Source: Streptomyces sp. SLBN-31
GTDB taxonomy: Bacteria; Actinomycetota; Actinomycetes; Streptomycetales; Streptomycetaceae
DNA: 64,000 nt
Reading direction: 5' to 3'
Assembly: GCF_006715395.1 (NCBI RefSeq)
Contig: NZ_VFNC01000003.1
Location: 310,001 to 374,000, forward strand
Shown: one piece after another, positions 34,713 to 44,723 of the stretch
Layout of the letters: each line of letters begins with the position of its first letter
Position numbering within the stretch: the first letter of the stretch is position 1
Notes under the pieces: generated by a model
Told to the model about the DNA's origin: nothing
The model's database searches: none
Seen by the model: the letters and a program-made list of their open reading frames with translations, nothing else
Made by a program: the position numbers and the translations under genes

Positions 34713-36251
34713 CTAGGCCCTGTCGGCCTGGGAGAGCAGCGGCAGGGGGGTGAACTCGTAGCCCTCCCACAGCTGCCGCGTGGCCTCCTCGGGGTAGGGC
34801 CGCACCTCGGGCCGGGCGTCCAGTACCTGGACCAGACGGTCCGCCTCCCCGTACGCCGGCCAGCCCGGGTCGCCGGTGCGCGCGAACGCCGTCCACGACG
34901 CGCGGAAGCGCGCCGACAGCTCCTCCGCCTCCGCCGGCACACCGCTCCCCGCGAAGAGCAGGTTGCCGAGGTCGGCCTCGAACGTGCCGAACAGCAGGGG
35001 GATGTCCAGGCCGTGGCAGGCGCCGAGGACGCCGCCCGCGCCGGGCGCCGGCCAGGTCAGCTCGTAGAAGTGGGCGCGGCCGCCGCCCACCACCTGCGCC
35101 TGAGCCAGCCGCAGGCTCGGCATGGTGAACAGCCAGTCCGTCTGGACGCGTTCGTACAGGTCGCTCGGGGTGGCGTCGGGGTGGGCGGCGCGATAGGCCC
35201 GCTCAGCGTCGGGTCCGGGCCCGAACGTCCGCAGCGCCCACGCCGCCTGCTCCTCGGTGACCTTGCCGAGCAGTTCGCCCATGACGAGGAACAGCCGCCA
35301 CTCGTCGCGGTTGTGCCCGACGAGCAGGTCCAGGTCCCGGGCCGCGCCCGCGGCCAGCGCCTGCCAGGGGGTGACGGGCAGCACCTCGCCGTCGACGACC
35401 GGCGAGAAGGGCGTGACCGTGGGCGCCGCCCGCCCCCACCGGTCCTCGTACTGCCGCATCTTCGCGCTCAACGCCTCGCCGGCGGAGGTGAGTTGCCGGG
35501 GGTCCACGGCGGACAGCGCGGCCGCCGTCGGCGGCAGACCGGCCTCCCTGGCGATCTCGGCGGCGATGTCCCGGGCGAGTTCGTCGGAGAAGTAGGTGCC
35601 CGGCACGCTCTGGGCGATCGCCCGCCCGAACAGCCCCCGCGCCCTCGGCATGGCCAGCAGCGCCGCCACCGACCCCGCGCCCGCCGACTCCCCGAACACG
35701 GTCACCCGCCCGGGGTCGCCGCCGAACGCCGTGATGTTGTCCCGTACCCACTCGAGGGCGGCGACCTGGTCGAGCAGGCCCCGGTTGGCGGGCGCCCCCT
35801 CGATGCTCGCGAACCCCTCCACGCCGACCCGGTAGTTGAGGGTGACGACGACCAGGTCGCCGTCGCGCGCGATGCGCTGGGCGTCGTAGCCGGGGCTGCC
35901 GGAGTGGCCCAGTTTGTAGGCGCCGCCGTAGATCCACACCATCACCGGACGGAGCGCGGCCGGATCGGCCTGCGGGGTCCAGACGTTGACGGTGAGCCAG
36001 TCGTCGCCGTCGGGCGCGTCCAGCACGCCCCTGCGGCCCTGGATACCGAGATCCTGCGGGGGCGGCGGCCCGAACGCGTACGCCTCCCGTACCCCGTCCC
36101 AGGCCCGCACGGGCCGCGGCGCCTGGAACCGGAGCTCACCCACCGGCGGTTCGGCGAACGGCACGCCCCGGAAGACGGCCAGCCCGCCCTCCAGACGTCC
36201 TCGCACCGCGCCGGCTCCGGTGCGTACGACCGGACCTTCCGCTGTCGTCAT
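34713..36251 (-). CDS. Type B carboxylesterase/lipase family protein
   Basis: A 512-residue alpha/beta hydrolase of the carboxylesterase B class. It has the oxyanion motif VMVWIYGGAYKLG, the nucleophile elbow FGESAGAGS with Ser189, and a C-terminal segment ATRQLWEGYEF. The early FRGVPFAEPPVGELRFQ signature is typical. There is no signal peptide, so it is probably cytoplasmic; it should hydrolyse ester or p-nitrobenzyl-type substrates, natural substrate unknown. ATG 36249-36251 gives MTTAEGPVVRTG. It is 14 nt from the convergent gene at 34699. Confidence 0.9.
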   Translation of the reverse strand: MTTAEGPVVRTGAGAVRGRLEGGLAVFRGVPFAEPPVGELRFQAPRPVRAWDGVREAYAFGPPPPQDLGIQGRRGVLDAPDGDDWLTVNVWTPQADPAALRPVMVWIYGGAYKLGHSGSPGYDAQRIARDGDLVVVTLNYRVGVEGFASIEGAPANRGLLDQVAALEWVRDNITAFGGDPGRVTVFGESAGAGSVAALLAMPRARGLFGRAIAQSVPGTYFSDELARDIAAEIAREAGLPPTAAALSAVDPRQLTSAGEALSAKMRQYEDRWGRAAPTVTPFSPVVDGEVLPVTPWQALAAGAARDLDLLVGHNRDEWRLFLVMGELLGKVTEEQAAWALRTFGPGPDAERAYRAAHPDATPSDLYERVQTDWLFTMPSLRLAQAQVVGGGRAHFYELTWPAPGAGGVLGACHGLDIPLLFGTFEADLGNLLFAGSGVPAEAEELSARFRASWTAFARTGDPGWPAYGEADRLVQVLDARPEVRPYPEEATRQLWEGYEFTPLPLLSQADRA

Positions 36252-36375
36252 CGTCGGCTCCTCACGGGTGGGGATGCGGGGCTGCCGGTCCACTCAAACG
36301 AACAAGCTTGCTGGAATCAAGCAAACCCGCGCACTCCGCGCCGGCCGCGGTCGGCGGTCGGCGCGGAGTCGCCGT

Positions 36376-37494
36376 TCAGCTCAGGGACTTCAGCGCCGCC
36401 GCGTCGTAGGGCTTCAGCTCGTCGAAGCGGCCGGCCAGCACCTTCGCGGCCCACTCCGGGTCCTGCAGCAGGGCCCGCCCCACGGCCACGAGGTCGTACT
36501 CGTCGCTCTCCAGCCGGTCGAGCAGGTCGTCGATGCCCCGTACCGGCGATCCCTCGCCTGCGAACCCGCGGATGAAGTCGCCGTCGAGCCCGACGGACCC
36601 GACGGTGATCACCTGCTTGCCGGTCAGCTTCTTCGTCCAGCCGGCCAGGTTCAGGTCGGCGCCGTCGAACTCGGGCAGCCAGTAACGCCGGGTGGAGGCG
36701 TGGAACGCGTCGACGCCCGCCGCCGCCAGCGGGGCGAGGATCGCCTCCAGCTCCTCGGGGGTCTCGGCGAGCCGAGCGGTGTAGTCCTGCTGCTTCCACT
36801 GCGAGTAGCGGAAGATGATCGGGAACTCGGGCGACACGGTCTCCCGCACGGCCGCGACGATCTCCGCCGCGAACTTCGCACGGGCGACGAGGTCACCGCC
36901 GTACGCGTCCGTGCGGTGGTTCGTCCCCGCCCACAGGAACTGGTCGACCAGGTAGCCGTGCGCGCCGTGGATCTCCACGCCGTCGAAGCCGATGCGCTCG
37001 GCGGCCGCGGCGGCCTCGGCGAACGCGCCGATGACGTCGTCCACGTCGCGCTGGGTCATCGCCCGGCCGGTCGGCTCGGCACCGGCGGTGACCAGGCCGG
37101 AGGGGCCGACGGCGGGGGCGTCGGGGAAGGGCGGGTCGCCCTGCTCGCGGACCATGCCGATGTGCCACAGCTGCGGCACGATCGTGCCGCCCGCCGCGTG
37201 CACCGCCTCGGCGACCCGCTGCCAGCCCGCCAGTTGCTGCTCGCCGTGGAAGCGCGGGACGCGGTCGCTCTGCCCGGCGGACTCGTGGCCGACATAGGTG
37301 CCCTCGGTGACGATCAGACCGACGCCGGCGGCGGCGCGGCGGGCGTAGTACGAGACCACGTCCTCGCCGGGGATGCCGCCAGGGGAGAACTGGCGGGTCA
37401 TCGGCGCCATCACGATGCGGTTGGGGACGGTCAGGCCGTTGATCGCGGTGGGCCGGGACAGGATCTCGGCGGCGCGGGAGGTGGTGGCGGTCAC
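36376..37494 (-). CDS. NADH:flavin oxidoreductase, Old Yellow Enzyme family
   Basis: A 372-residue FMN TIM-barrel. It begins with VPNRIVMAPMTRQFSPGGIP and has the active-site signature GVEIHGAHGYLVDQFLWAGTNHRTD, followed by the phosphate-binding GSVGLDGDF and VAVGRALLQDPEW near the end. Family members reduce activated C=C bonds of enones with NAD(P)H. The start is GTG 37492-37494, 9 nt after GAGGAG. Its upstream 12-bp palindrome suggests a dedicated repressor, but no regulator gene is adjacent. Confidence 0.92.
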   Translation of the reverse strand: MTATTSRAAEILSRPTAINGLTVPNRIVMAPMTRQFSPGGIPGEDVVSYYARRAAAGVGLIVTEGTYVGHESAGQSDRVPRFHGEQQLAGWQRVAEAVHAAGGTIVPQLWHIGMVREQGDPPFPDAPAVGPSGLVTAGAEPTGRAMTQRDVDDVIGAFAEAAAAAERIGFDGVEIHGAHGYLVDQFLWAGTNHRTDAYGGDLVARAKFAAEIVAAVRETVSPEFPIIFRYSQWKQQDYTARLAETPEELEAILAPLAAAGVDAFHASTRRYWLPEFDGADLNLAGWTKKLTGKQVITVGSVGLDGDFIRGFAGEGSPVRGIDDLLDRLESDEYDLVAVGRALLQDPEWAAKVLAGRFDELKPYDAAALKSLS

Positions 37495-37510
37495 GCGGGG
37501 GTACTCCTCG

Positions 37511-37522
37511 GTATGTGCATAC
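37511..37522. promoter_or_regulatory. Palindrome GTATGTGCATAC upstream of the OYE gene
   Basis: The hexamers GTATG and CATAC flank a TG centre. Part of the motif repeats immediately after as CGCATA. It lies 17 bp upstream of the GTG start, where a TetR- or HxlR-type repressor could bind. The regulator is unknown. Confidence 0.35.
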
Positions 37523-37599
37523 GCATAGACACTGCTTCAGCGTCAACCGCCGCACGCGTCACCGCATTTCCGGCCGCCCTGTGACCCCGGACACGCCGA

Positions 37600-37637
37600 A
37601 GGGCGGCACCGCCTGCCGGAGCAGGAAGTGCCGCCCT
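37600..37637 (-). terminator. Terminator hairpin after groEL2
   Basis: The arms AGGGCGGCA (37600-37608) and TGCCGCCCT (37629-37637) pair perfectly, with an inner CCTGC/GCAGG stem. It sits 32 bp beyond the groEL2 stop on the minus strand. Confidence 0.8.
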
Positions 37638-37668
37638 CCTTAGGGACGTTGATCAGCCGTCAGGCGGA

Positions 37669-39399
<1,731 letters not shown>

Positions 39400-39418
39400 T
39401 CACCGACCCGGTCCTTCT

Positions 39419-39445
39419 TTGTCACTCTCACCTTCAGAGTGCTAA
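39419..39445 (-). promoter_or_regulatory. CIRCE element 1 (HrcA operator)
   Basis: TTGTCACTC, nine bases, GAGTGCTAA. The consensus is TTAGCACTC-N9-GAGTGCTAA; the left half differs at two positions and the right half is perfect. It is 128 bp upstream of the groEL2 start. Confidence 0.85.
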
Positions 39446-39454
39446 CGCCAATGA

Positions 39455-39481
39455 TTAGCACTCGCCCCTGCCGAGTGCAAG
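39455..39481 (-). promoter_or_regulatory. CIRCE element 2 (HrcA operator)
   Basis: TTAGCACTC, nine bases, GAGTGCAAG: the left half is perfect and the right half has two mismatches. It begins 9 bp after element 1, with centres 36 bp apart, so two HrcA dimers could bind adjacent turns. Confidence 0.88.
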
Positions 39482-39565
39482 CGCCTCCCGTGGACTGAGC
39501 CCCCGGAGCGCCGGGCGCGGGGGGCGCAGACGGAGCGCGTCGGGCCGTGCGGAGCGCGGGCATGC

Positions 39566-39610
39566 CGGAGGGCCCGCACCCATGACTCCCCATGGGGTAC
39601 GAGCCCTCCG
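39566..39610 (-). terminator. Hairpin downstream of the cold-shock gene
   Basis: CGGAGGGC (39566-39573) pairs with GCCCTCCG (39603-39610). The enclosed sequence has a second small stem (CCCATG/CATGGG). Located about 40 bp past the csp stop. Confidence 0.65.
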
Positions 39611-39651
39611 AAGAAAAGAAGAACGACGCTGCTGTCTACCCGGCGCGTGCT

Positions 39652-39858
39652 TCAGCTGGTCGCCAGTCGGACCATGTCCGCCTGCGGCCCCTTCTGGCCC
39701 TGCGAGATCTCGAAATCGACCCGCTGGCCCTCTTCCAGGGTGCGGTACCCGTCCATCTGGATGGCGCTGTAGTGGACGAAAACATCCGCACCACCGTCGA
39801 CCGCGATGAAGCCGTACCCCTTCTCCGCGTTGAACCACTTGACGGTGCCCTGAGCCAT
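39652..39858 (-). CDS. Cold-shock protein, CspA family
   Basis: A 68-residue single-domain cold-shock protein with RNP1 KGYGFI and RNP2 VFVHYSAI on a five-strand OB fold. The usual [10 protein letters not shown] start gives ATG 39856-39858. It binds nucleic acids and acts as an RNA chaperone. It sits between cysO-thrC and groEL2, all on the minus strand, with its own leader and terminator. The long upstream gap fits a regulated 5' UTR as seen for other csp genes. Confidence 0.95.
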   Translation of the reverse strand: MAQGTVKWFNAEKGYGFIAVDGGADVFVHYSAIQMDGYRTLEEGQRVDFEISQGQKGPQADMVRLATS

Positions 39859-40211
39859 GCCTAACTCCCCTATTACTGGCCCTTGCACAGATCCGCACTT
39901 CGCGGATCCGGGTCAGACCTCACCCCCCACGGTTTGGGGGCGTGCGCCGGAACGCGTCGACCGCGGCTGAATGTATCTGTCCAACTGCCGTCTGCAACAG
40001 GTCAATCGGACGAGAATTCTGGACGGCAGGGGTCCGGAATGTAGTGAGAATTCGCCCGAATTCAGGGCAAGTCGGGCTCCATAAAAGGAACAAAAGCCGC
40101 GAAAGGCATGCACACTTTGGCTGCATCTCGACGGGCACGCGGCAGGAATTCTGGGCTCCCGATCCGGAGATCAGCAGCGCGTTCCCCAACTGTACCGCGC
40201 TCAACCACACT
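39859..40211. other. Upstream region and probable long leader of the csp gene
   Basis: About 350 bp without a credible gene. It is visibly richer in A/T than the flanks and contains four GAATTC hexamers (40014, 40048, 40058 and 40146), two of them extended to GAATTCTGG. It probably carries the csp promoter and a long 5' UTR. Short open frames on both strands lack ribosome binding sites. Confidence 0.6.
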
Positions 40212-40250
40212 GAATTGCCCCCTCCGCTTCTCTTACGGAGGGGGCAATTC
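40212..40250 (-). terminator. Perfect 15-bp hairpin after cysO
   Basis: GAATTGCCCCCTCCG (40212-40226) and its exact complement (40236-40250) flank a 9-nt loop. It lies 51 bp beyond the cysO stop, so it terminates the thrC-cysO transcript. As the structure is symmetric, it may also stop leftward or rightward read-through. Confidence 0.88.
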
Positions 40251-40300
40251 GATGAACTCTTCGTAACCGGCGTTACCGAAGGTAATGATCGGTCATTCGG

Positions 40301-40576
40301 TCAGCCCCCGGCGACGGCCGGGATGATCGACACGCCCGCACCGTCCGGGGTCGCCGTCTCCAGTCCCTGCTCGAACCGCACGTCGTCGTCGTTGACGTAC
40401 ACGTTGACGAAGCGGCGCAGCTTGCCCTGGTCGTCCAGGACGCGGGCGGCGATGCCGGTGTGGTTCTTCTCCAGGTCGGCGATGACCTCGGCGAGGGTGG
40501 CACCCTCGGCGCTCACCTCGGCCTGGCCGCCGGTGTAGGTGCGCAGGATGGTGGGGATGCGGACGGACACGCTCAT
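40301..40576 (-). CDS. cysO: CysO-type sulfur carrier protein (ThiS/MoaD fold)
   Basis: A 91-residue beta-grasp protein. Its sequence (VRIPTILRTYTGGQ, RRFVNVYVNDDDVRF, ending IPAVAGG) closely follows M. tuberculosis CysO. The C-terminal Gly-Gly is charged as a thiocarboxylate and donates sulfur to O-phosphoserine via CysM; Mec then releases cysteine. Neither cysM nor mec lies in the window. ATG 40574-40576 was chosen because GGAGGT precedes it by 7 nt; a TTG two codons upstream is possible. It is 112 nt downstream of thrC on the same strand. Confidence 0.9.
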   Translation of the reverse strand: MSVSVRIPTILRTYTGGQAEVSAEGATLAEVIADLEKNHTGIAARVLDDQGKLRRFVNVYVNDDDVRFEQGLETATPDGAGVSIIPAVAGG

Positions 40577-40688
40577 GTTCAAGACCTCCGGTCAGGTAAG
40601 CGCCCCAGGGGCGCGGGGCTGTGTTCGGTGTGCGGCTACCGCCGCGTGGGCGCGACCAGCCCCCACCGGCCCGCAGTCGAAAGATCGG

Positions 40689-41975
40689 CTAGGCGAGCCC
40701 GGCCTCGCGGAACGAATCGAGGTTGGGGCGAATGGTCGCAGTCAACCCCGTGCCTGCCACCGCATCCAGCGTCTTGAGGCCGTCGCCGGTGTTCAGCACG
40801 ACCGTGGTCAGGGCCGGGTCCAGCACGCCGTTCTCGATGAGCTTGCGCGTCACGCCCACGGTCACGCCGCCGGCGGTCTCGGCGAAGATGCCCTCGGTGC
40901 GGGCCAGCAGCTTGATGGCGTCGACGACCTGCTCGTCGTTCACGTCCTCCACGGCACCGCCCGTGCGGCGCGCGATGTCCAGGACGTACGGCCCGTCGGC
41001 CGGGTTGCCGATGGCCAGGGACTTGGCGATGGTGTTCGGCTTCTGCGGCCGCACCACGTCGTGGCCCGCCTTGTAGGCGACCGACACCGGCGAGCACCCC
41101 TCGGCCTGAGCCCCGAAGATCTTGTACGGCTTGTCCTCGACGAGCCCGAGCTTGATCAGCTCCTGCAGCCCCTTGTCGATCTTCGTCAGCTGCGAGCCGG
41201 AGGCGATGGGGACCACGAGCTGGTCGGGGAGCTTCCAGCCGAGCTGCTCGCAGATCTCGTACGCCAGGGTCTTGGACCCTTCCGCGTAGTAGGGCCGCAG
41301 GTTGACGTTGACGAAGCCCCATCCCTCGCCGGCCGGGTCGCCGATCAGCTCGGAGCAGAAGCGGTTCACGTCGTCGTAGTTGCCCTCGATGCCCACGAGC
41401 TCGCCGCCGTAGACCGCGGCCATGACGACCTTGCCCTGCTCCAGGTCGTGCGGGATGAACACGCAGGACCGGAAGCCGGCGCGGGCCGCGGCGGCGCCGA
41501 CGGCACCCGCGAGGTTGCCGGTGGAGGAGCAGGAGAGCGTGGTGAAGCCGAAGGCGCGCGCGGCCTCCAGGGCCTGGGCGACGACGCGGTCCTTGAAGGA
41601 GTGCGTCGGGTTGCCGGAGTCGTCCTTCACGTACAGTCCGCCGGTGACACCCAGCTCGCGCGCCAGGTTTTCGGCCTTGACGAGCTTGGTCCAGCCGGGG
41701 TTGATGTTCGGCTTGTCCGCCACGTCCGCCGGGACGGGCAGCAGCGGCGCGTAGCGCCAGATGTTCGCGGGTCCCGCCTCGATGCGCTTGCGGAGCTCCT
41801 CGGTGTCGTAGGCCGAGAAGTCGTACGCGATCTCGAGCGGGCCGAAACACTCCTCGCAGGCGAAGACCGGGCCGAGCGGCACCCGGTGACCGCACTCGCG
41901 GCAGGAAAGCGCCGAGGCGGGCCCGAGGTCTACGGTCGTGGAGTCGGTGGTGCTTGCAACAGTCTGCGCAGCCAT
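40689..41975 (-). CDS. thrC: Threonine synthase
   Basis: A 428-residue PLP enzyme of the plant/actinobacterial class. It has an N-terminal zinc-ribbon (Cys25, Cys28, Cys40, Cys43), the Schiff-base lysine Lys128 in HSFKDR, the phosphate loop SCSSTGNLAGAVGA, and the PLP-ring motif VLNTGDGLKT. It converts O-phosphohomoserine to threonine. That substrate, or homoserine, is also the branch point to methionine, which may explain the SAM-I riboswitch in its leader. hom and thrB are not nearby. The start is ATG 41973-41975, about 10 nt after AAAGGG. Confidence 0.95.
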   Translation of the reverse strand: MAAQTVASTTDSTTVDLGPASALSCRECGHRVPLGPVFACEECFGPLEIAYDFSAYDTEELRKRIEAGPANIWRYAPLLPVPADVADKPNINPGWTKLVKAENLARELGVTGGLYVKDDSGNPTHSFKDRVVAQALEAARAFGFTTLSCSSTGNLAGAVGAAAARAGFRSCVFIPHDLEQGKVVMAAVYGGELVGIEGNYDDVNRFCSELIGDPAGEGWGFVNVNLRPYYAEGSKTLAYEICEQLGWKLPDQLVVPIASGSQLTKIDKGLQELIKLGLVEDKPYKIFGAQAEGCSPVSVAYKAGHDVVRPQKPNTIAKSLAIGNPADGPYVLDIARRTGGAVEDVNDEQVVDAIKLLARTEGIFAETAGGVTVGVTRKLIENGVLDPALTTVVLNTGDGLKTLDAVAGTGLTATIRPNLDSFREAGLA

Positions 41976-42010
41976 GTGAGGCGAGGCCCTTTCTCCTCAT
42001 CTTCCTCACG

Positions 42011-42150
42011 ACGCATCTCGCCGTGAGACGGATTTGGCACCTTCCCTAGCCGGGAGCCTCGCGGAATGATCAACGTTGATCTACGAGACCGGCTGGAGGG
42101 TTGCCGGGGCTTCATCGGGCCGTATCCCTCTGCCCCTCTGGATGAGCGGT
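42011..42150 (-). promoter_or_regulatory. SAM-I (S-box) riboswitch in the thrC leader
   Basis: Read on the minus strand, the leader contains the S-box core in order: CTCATCCAGAGGGGCAGAGG, GATACGGCCCGATGAAGCC, CCGGCAACC, a variable P3/P4 region, then AAGGTGCCAAATCC. These match the SAM-I consensus (CAGAG, GAGGGA, GGCCC.ATGAA.CC, GCAACC, GGTGC.AA.TCC). The P1 stem can form between 5' CGCTCATC and 3' GATGCG with one mismatch. The aptamer ends about 36 nt before the thrC start. No terminator hairpin with a U-run is evident, so translational control is more likely. Confidence 0.9.
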
Positions 42151-42317
42151 ATGTGGTTGTTGAACTCGTTGAACGCGAGACGACCCCCGACATGCGATGG
42201 TCATCAGCGTTGTTCAAGACTGTAACCGAAGGCCAGGACAGTTGAGATAGCCGTCCGAACCGCGAGATGGATCACAATCCGGTCCTTTCGCCGAGAGAAC
42301 GCAGAGGAGCCGCCTAC

Positions 42318-43262
42318 GTGCTGGAAGAAGTCGAGCGCTGGCTGAGCACCCACTCCTGGTCCGTCACCGACCGCCCGCTGCACCAGATCCTCGCCGCGAA
42401 ACAGCGCACGGGCCAGTCGGTCAGTGTCGTGCTGCCCGCGCTCAACGAGGAGGAGACGGTCGGCGACATCGTCGCGATCATCCGCCACGACCTGATGCAG
42501 CAGGTCCCGCTCGTCGACGAGATCGTGGTCGTCGACTCCGGTTCCACCGACCGCACGTCCCAGGTCGCCGCGGCGGCCGGCGCGCGGGTAGTGCACCGCG
42601 ACGACATCCTGCCCCGCATCTCGACGGTCCCCGGCAAGGGCGAGGTCCTGTGGCGCTCGCTGCTGGTCACGACCGGGGACATCGTCTGCTTCATCGACGC
42701 CGACCTGAAGGAGTTCTCCTCCGACTTCGTCTCCGGGATCGTCGGCCCGCTGCTCACCGACCCCGGGATCGACCTGGTCAAGGGCATGTACGACCGTCCC
42801 CTCGGCGGGGCGCAGGGACAGGGTGGCCGGGTCACCGAGCTGATGGCCCGCCCCCTGCTCAACATGCACTGGCCGCAGCTGGCCGGCTTCGTGCAGCCGC
42901 TGGGCGGCGAGTACGCGGCCCGGCGCAGCCTGCTGGAACAGCTGCCGTTCCCCGTCGGGTACGGGGTCGAGCTGGGCATGCTGGTCGACGCCCTGCATCT
43001 GGTGGGCCTGGACGCGCTCGCCCAGGTCGACGTAGGCGTCCGCAAGCACCGCCACCAGGACGGCCAGGCCCTCGGCCGGATGGCGGCGGCCATCTACCGC
43101 ACGGCCCAGCTCCGCCTGGCCCGCGGCCATCTCGTCCGTCCCTCCCTCACCCAGTTCGAACGGGGCACGGACGGCTTCGAGCCGCGCACCTACTCCGTGG
43201 ACACGGAGGAGCGGCCGCCGATGACGGAGATCGCGGAGTATGCGAGCCGCAAGGTGGCGTAG
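42318..43262 (+). CDS. gpgS: Glucosyl-3-phosphoglycerate synthase (GT81)
   Basis: A 314-residue GT-A fold glycosyltransferase. The N-terminal VSVVLPALNEEETVG and VVDSGSTDRTSQVA bind the nucleotide, the metal motif is FIDADLKEFS, and substrate motifs are GPLLTDPGIDLVKG.YDRPL and the late QPLGGEYAARR and GYGVELGMLVDA. It transfers glucose to 3-phosphoglycerate, a route to glucosylglycerate osmolytes. GTG 42318, 8 nt after GAGGAG, is preferred over ATG 42267, which has no clear RBS. It is divergent from thrC and 63 nt before otsA, so gpgS-otsA may be one unit. Confidence 0.87.
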   Translation: MLEEVERWLSTHSWSVTDRPLHQILAAKQRTGQSVSVVLPALNEEETVGDIVAIIRHDLMQQVPLVDEIVVVDSGSTDRTSQVAAAAGARVVHRDDILPRISTVPGKGEVLWRSLLVTTGDIVCFIDADLKEFSSDFVSGIVGPLLTDPGIDLVKGMYDRPLGGAQGQGGRVTELMARPLLNMHWPQLAGFVQPLGGEYAARRSLLEQLPFPVGYGVELGMLVDALHLVGLDALAQVDVGVRKHRHQDGQALGRMAAAIYRTAQLRLARGHLVRPSLTQFERGTDGFEPRTYSVDTEERPPMTEIAEYASRKVA

Positions 43263-43325
43263 GGCATACGCGGACCGGGTGGTCGTTACGTTTATGCGTT
43301 TGTGGACCGGGCTACGTTGAGGCGT

Positions 43326-44723
43326 ATGGCTTCCTCGCACGACGCTGCCCCTCAGGTACTGGTCGCGTCCAACCGCGGCCCGGTCTCGTACACACTCCAG
43401 CCGGACGGCTCGCTGGCCGCCAAGCGGGGCGGCGGCGGGCTGGTCTCCGGCCTGTCGGCGATCGGTCCCGACGCGGGCGCGCTGTGGGTGTGCTCCGCGC
43501 TGTCCGACGGCGACCGGGAGGCGGTGCGGCGCGGGGAGGGCGAGCCCGGCGTGCGGATGCTCGACGTCCCGGCCGACGTGCACGCCGACGCCTACAACGG
43601 CATCGCCAACTCCGTGCTCTGGTTCGTCCACCACATGCTGTACCAGACGCCGCTGGAGCCGGTCTTCGACGCTGAGTTCCGGCGGCAGTGGGCGTCGTAC
43701 GAGACGTACAACCGTGCCTTCGCCGAGGCGCTGGCCCAGGAGGCGGCGGAGGGCGCGGCGGTGCTGGTGCAGGACTACCACCTGTGCCTGGTGCCGGGGA
43801 TGCTGCGGGAGCTGCGGCCGGACCTCAGGATCGCGCACTTCTCGCACACGCCGTGGGCGCCGGTGGAGTACTTCCGGATGCTGCCCGACGACATCGCCGA
43901 GCAGCTGCTGCGCGGCATGCTCGGCGCCGACCGGCTGGGCTTCCTGACCCGCCGCTGGGCGGAGGCGTTCACGGCGTGTACGGCGCTCGTGGGCGGCCTC
44001 GGGGAGACACGCGTCGGTGTGCACGGTCTCGGCGCGGACGCCGACTTCCTGCGGAACCGGTCCCACGAGGCCGACGTCGAAGAGCGGGTGGCGGCCCTGC
44101 GGGAGGAGATCGGGGCGGGCCGCAAAGCGATCGTGCGGGTCGACCGGACCGAGCTGTCGAAGAACATCGTGCGCGGGCTGCTGGCCTACCGGCAGCTGCT
44201 GGAGGACCACCCGGAGTGGCGCGAGCGGGTGGTGCACGTGGCCTTCGCCTACCCCTCCCGGCAGGACCTGGCGGTCTACCGGGACTACACCGCCGAGGTG
44301 CAGCGCGTGGCGGAGGAGATCAACTCCCGGTACAGAACGCCCGGCTGGACCCCGGTCGTGCTCCATGTGAAGGACGACTTCGCCCGCTCCCTGGCGGCCT
44401 ACCGGCTGGCCGATGTGGCCCTCGTCAACCCCATCCGGGACGGCATGAACCTGGTCGCCAAGGAGGTCCCGGTCGTCTCCGACGAGGGGTGCGTGCTGGT
44501 GCTGTCCCGGGAGGCGGGGGCGTACGAGGAGCTGGCCGAGGACGCGGTGACGGTGAACCCCTACGACGTGATCGGCACGGCGCGCGCCCTGCACACCGCG
44601 CTGACCATGCCGGCCGGGGAACGCGCCGAGCGCGCCAAGCGGCTGGCCGCCTCGGCGACCGCGCTGCCCCCGGCGCAGTGGTTCCTGGACCAGCTGAACG
44701 CGCTTGTCGGCCATCCGGGTTGA
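43326..44723 (+). CDS. otsA: Trehalose-6-phosphate synthase
   Basis: A 465-residue GT20 enzyme. Signatures include [10 protein letters not shown] near the N-terminus, [43 protein letters not shown], and the nucleotide-sugar region [10 protein letters not shown] and [13 protein letters not shown]. It makes trehalose 6-phosphate from a nucleotide-glucose donor and glucose 6-phosphate. ATG 43326 gives [16 protein letters not shown]. It converges on otsB, the next enzyme of the pathway, across a repeat-filled gap. Confidence 0.95.
   Translation: MASSHDAAPQVLVASNRGPVSYTLQPDGSLAAKRGGGGLVSGLSAIGPDAGALWVCSALSDGDREAVRRGEGEPGVRMLDVPADVHADAYNGIANSVLWFVHHMLYQTPLEPVFDAEFRRQWASYETYNRAFAEALAQEAAEGAAVLVQDYHLCLVPGMLRELRPDLRIAHFSHTPWAPVEYFRMLPDDIAEQLLRGMLGADRLGFLTRRWAEAFTACTALVGGLGETRVGVHGLGADADFLRNRSHEADVEERVAALREEIGAGRKAIVRVDRTELSKNIVRGLLAYRQLLEDHPEWRERVVHVAFAYPSRQDLAVYRDYTAEVQRVAEEINSRYRTPGWTPVVLHVKDDFARSLAAYRLADVALVNPIRDGMNLVAKEVPVVSDEGCVLVLSREAGAYEELAEDAVTVNPYDVIGTARALHTALTMPAGERAERAKRLAASATALPPAQWFLDQLNALVGHPG

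Noticed and set aside
39437..39463. An inverted element GAGTGCTAA...TTAGCACTC, as if CIRCE were inside out
   Set aside because: It is formed by the inner halves of two properly oriented, adjacent CIRCE elements, which explain all four half-sites.
39859..40211. Short open frames in the region upstream of the cold-shock gene
   Set aside because: No RBS, atypical codon use on both strands and no recognisable sequence; a leader is more likely.
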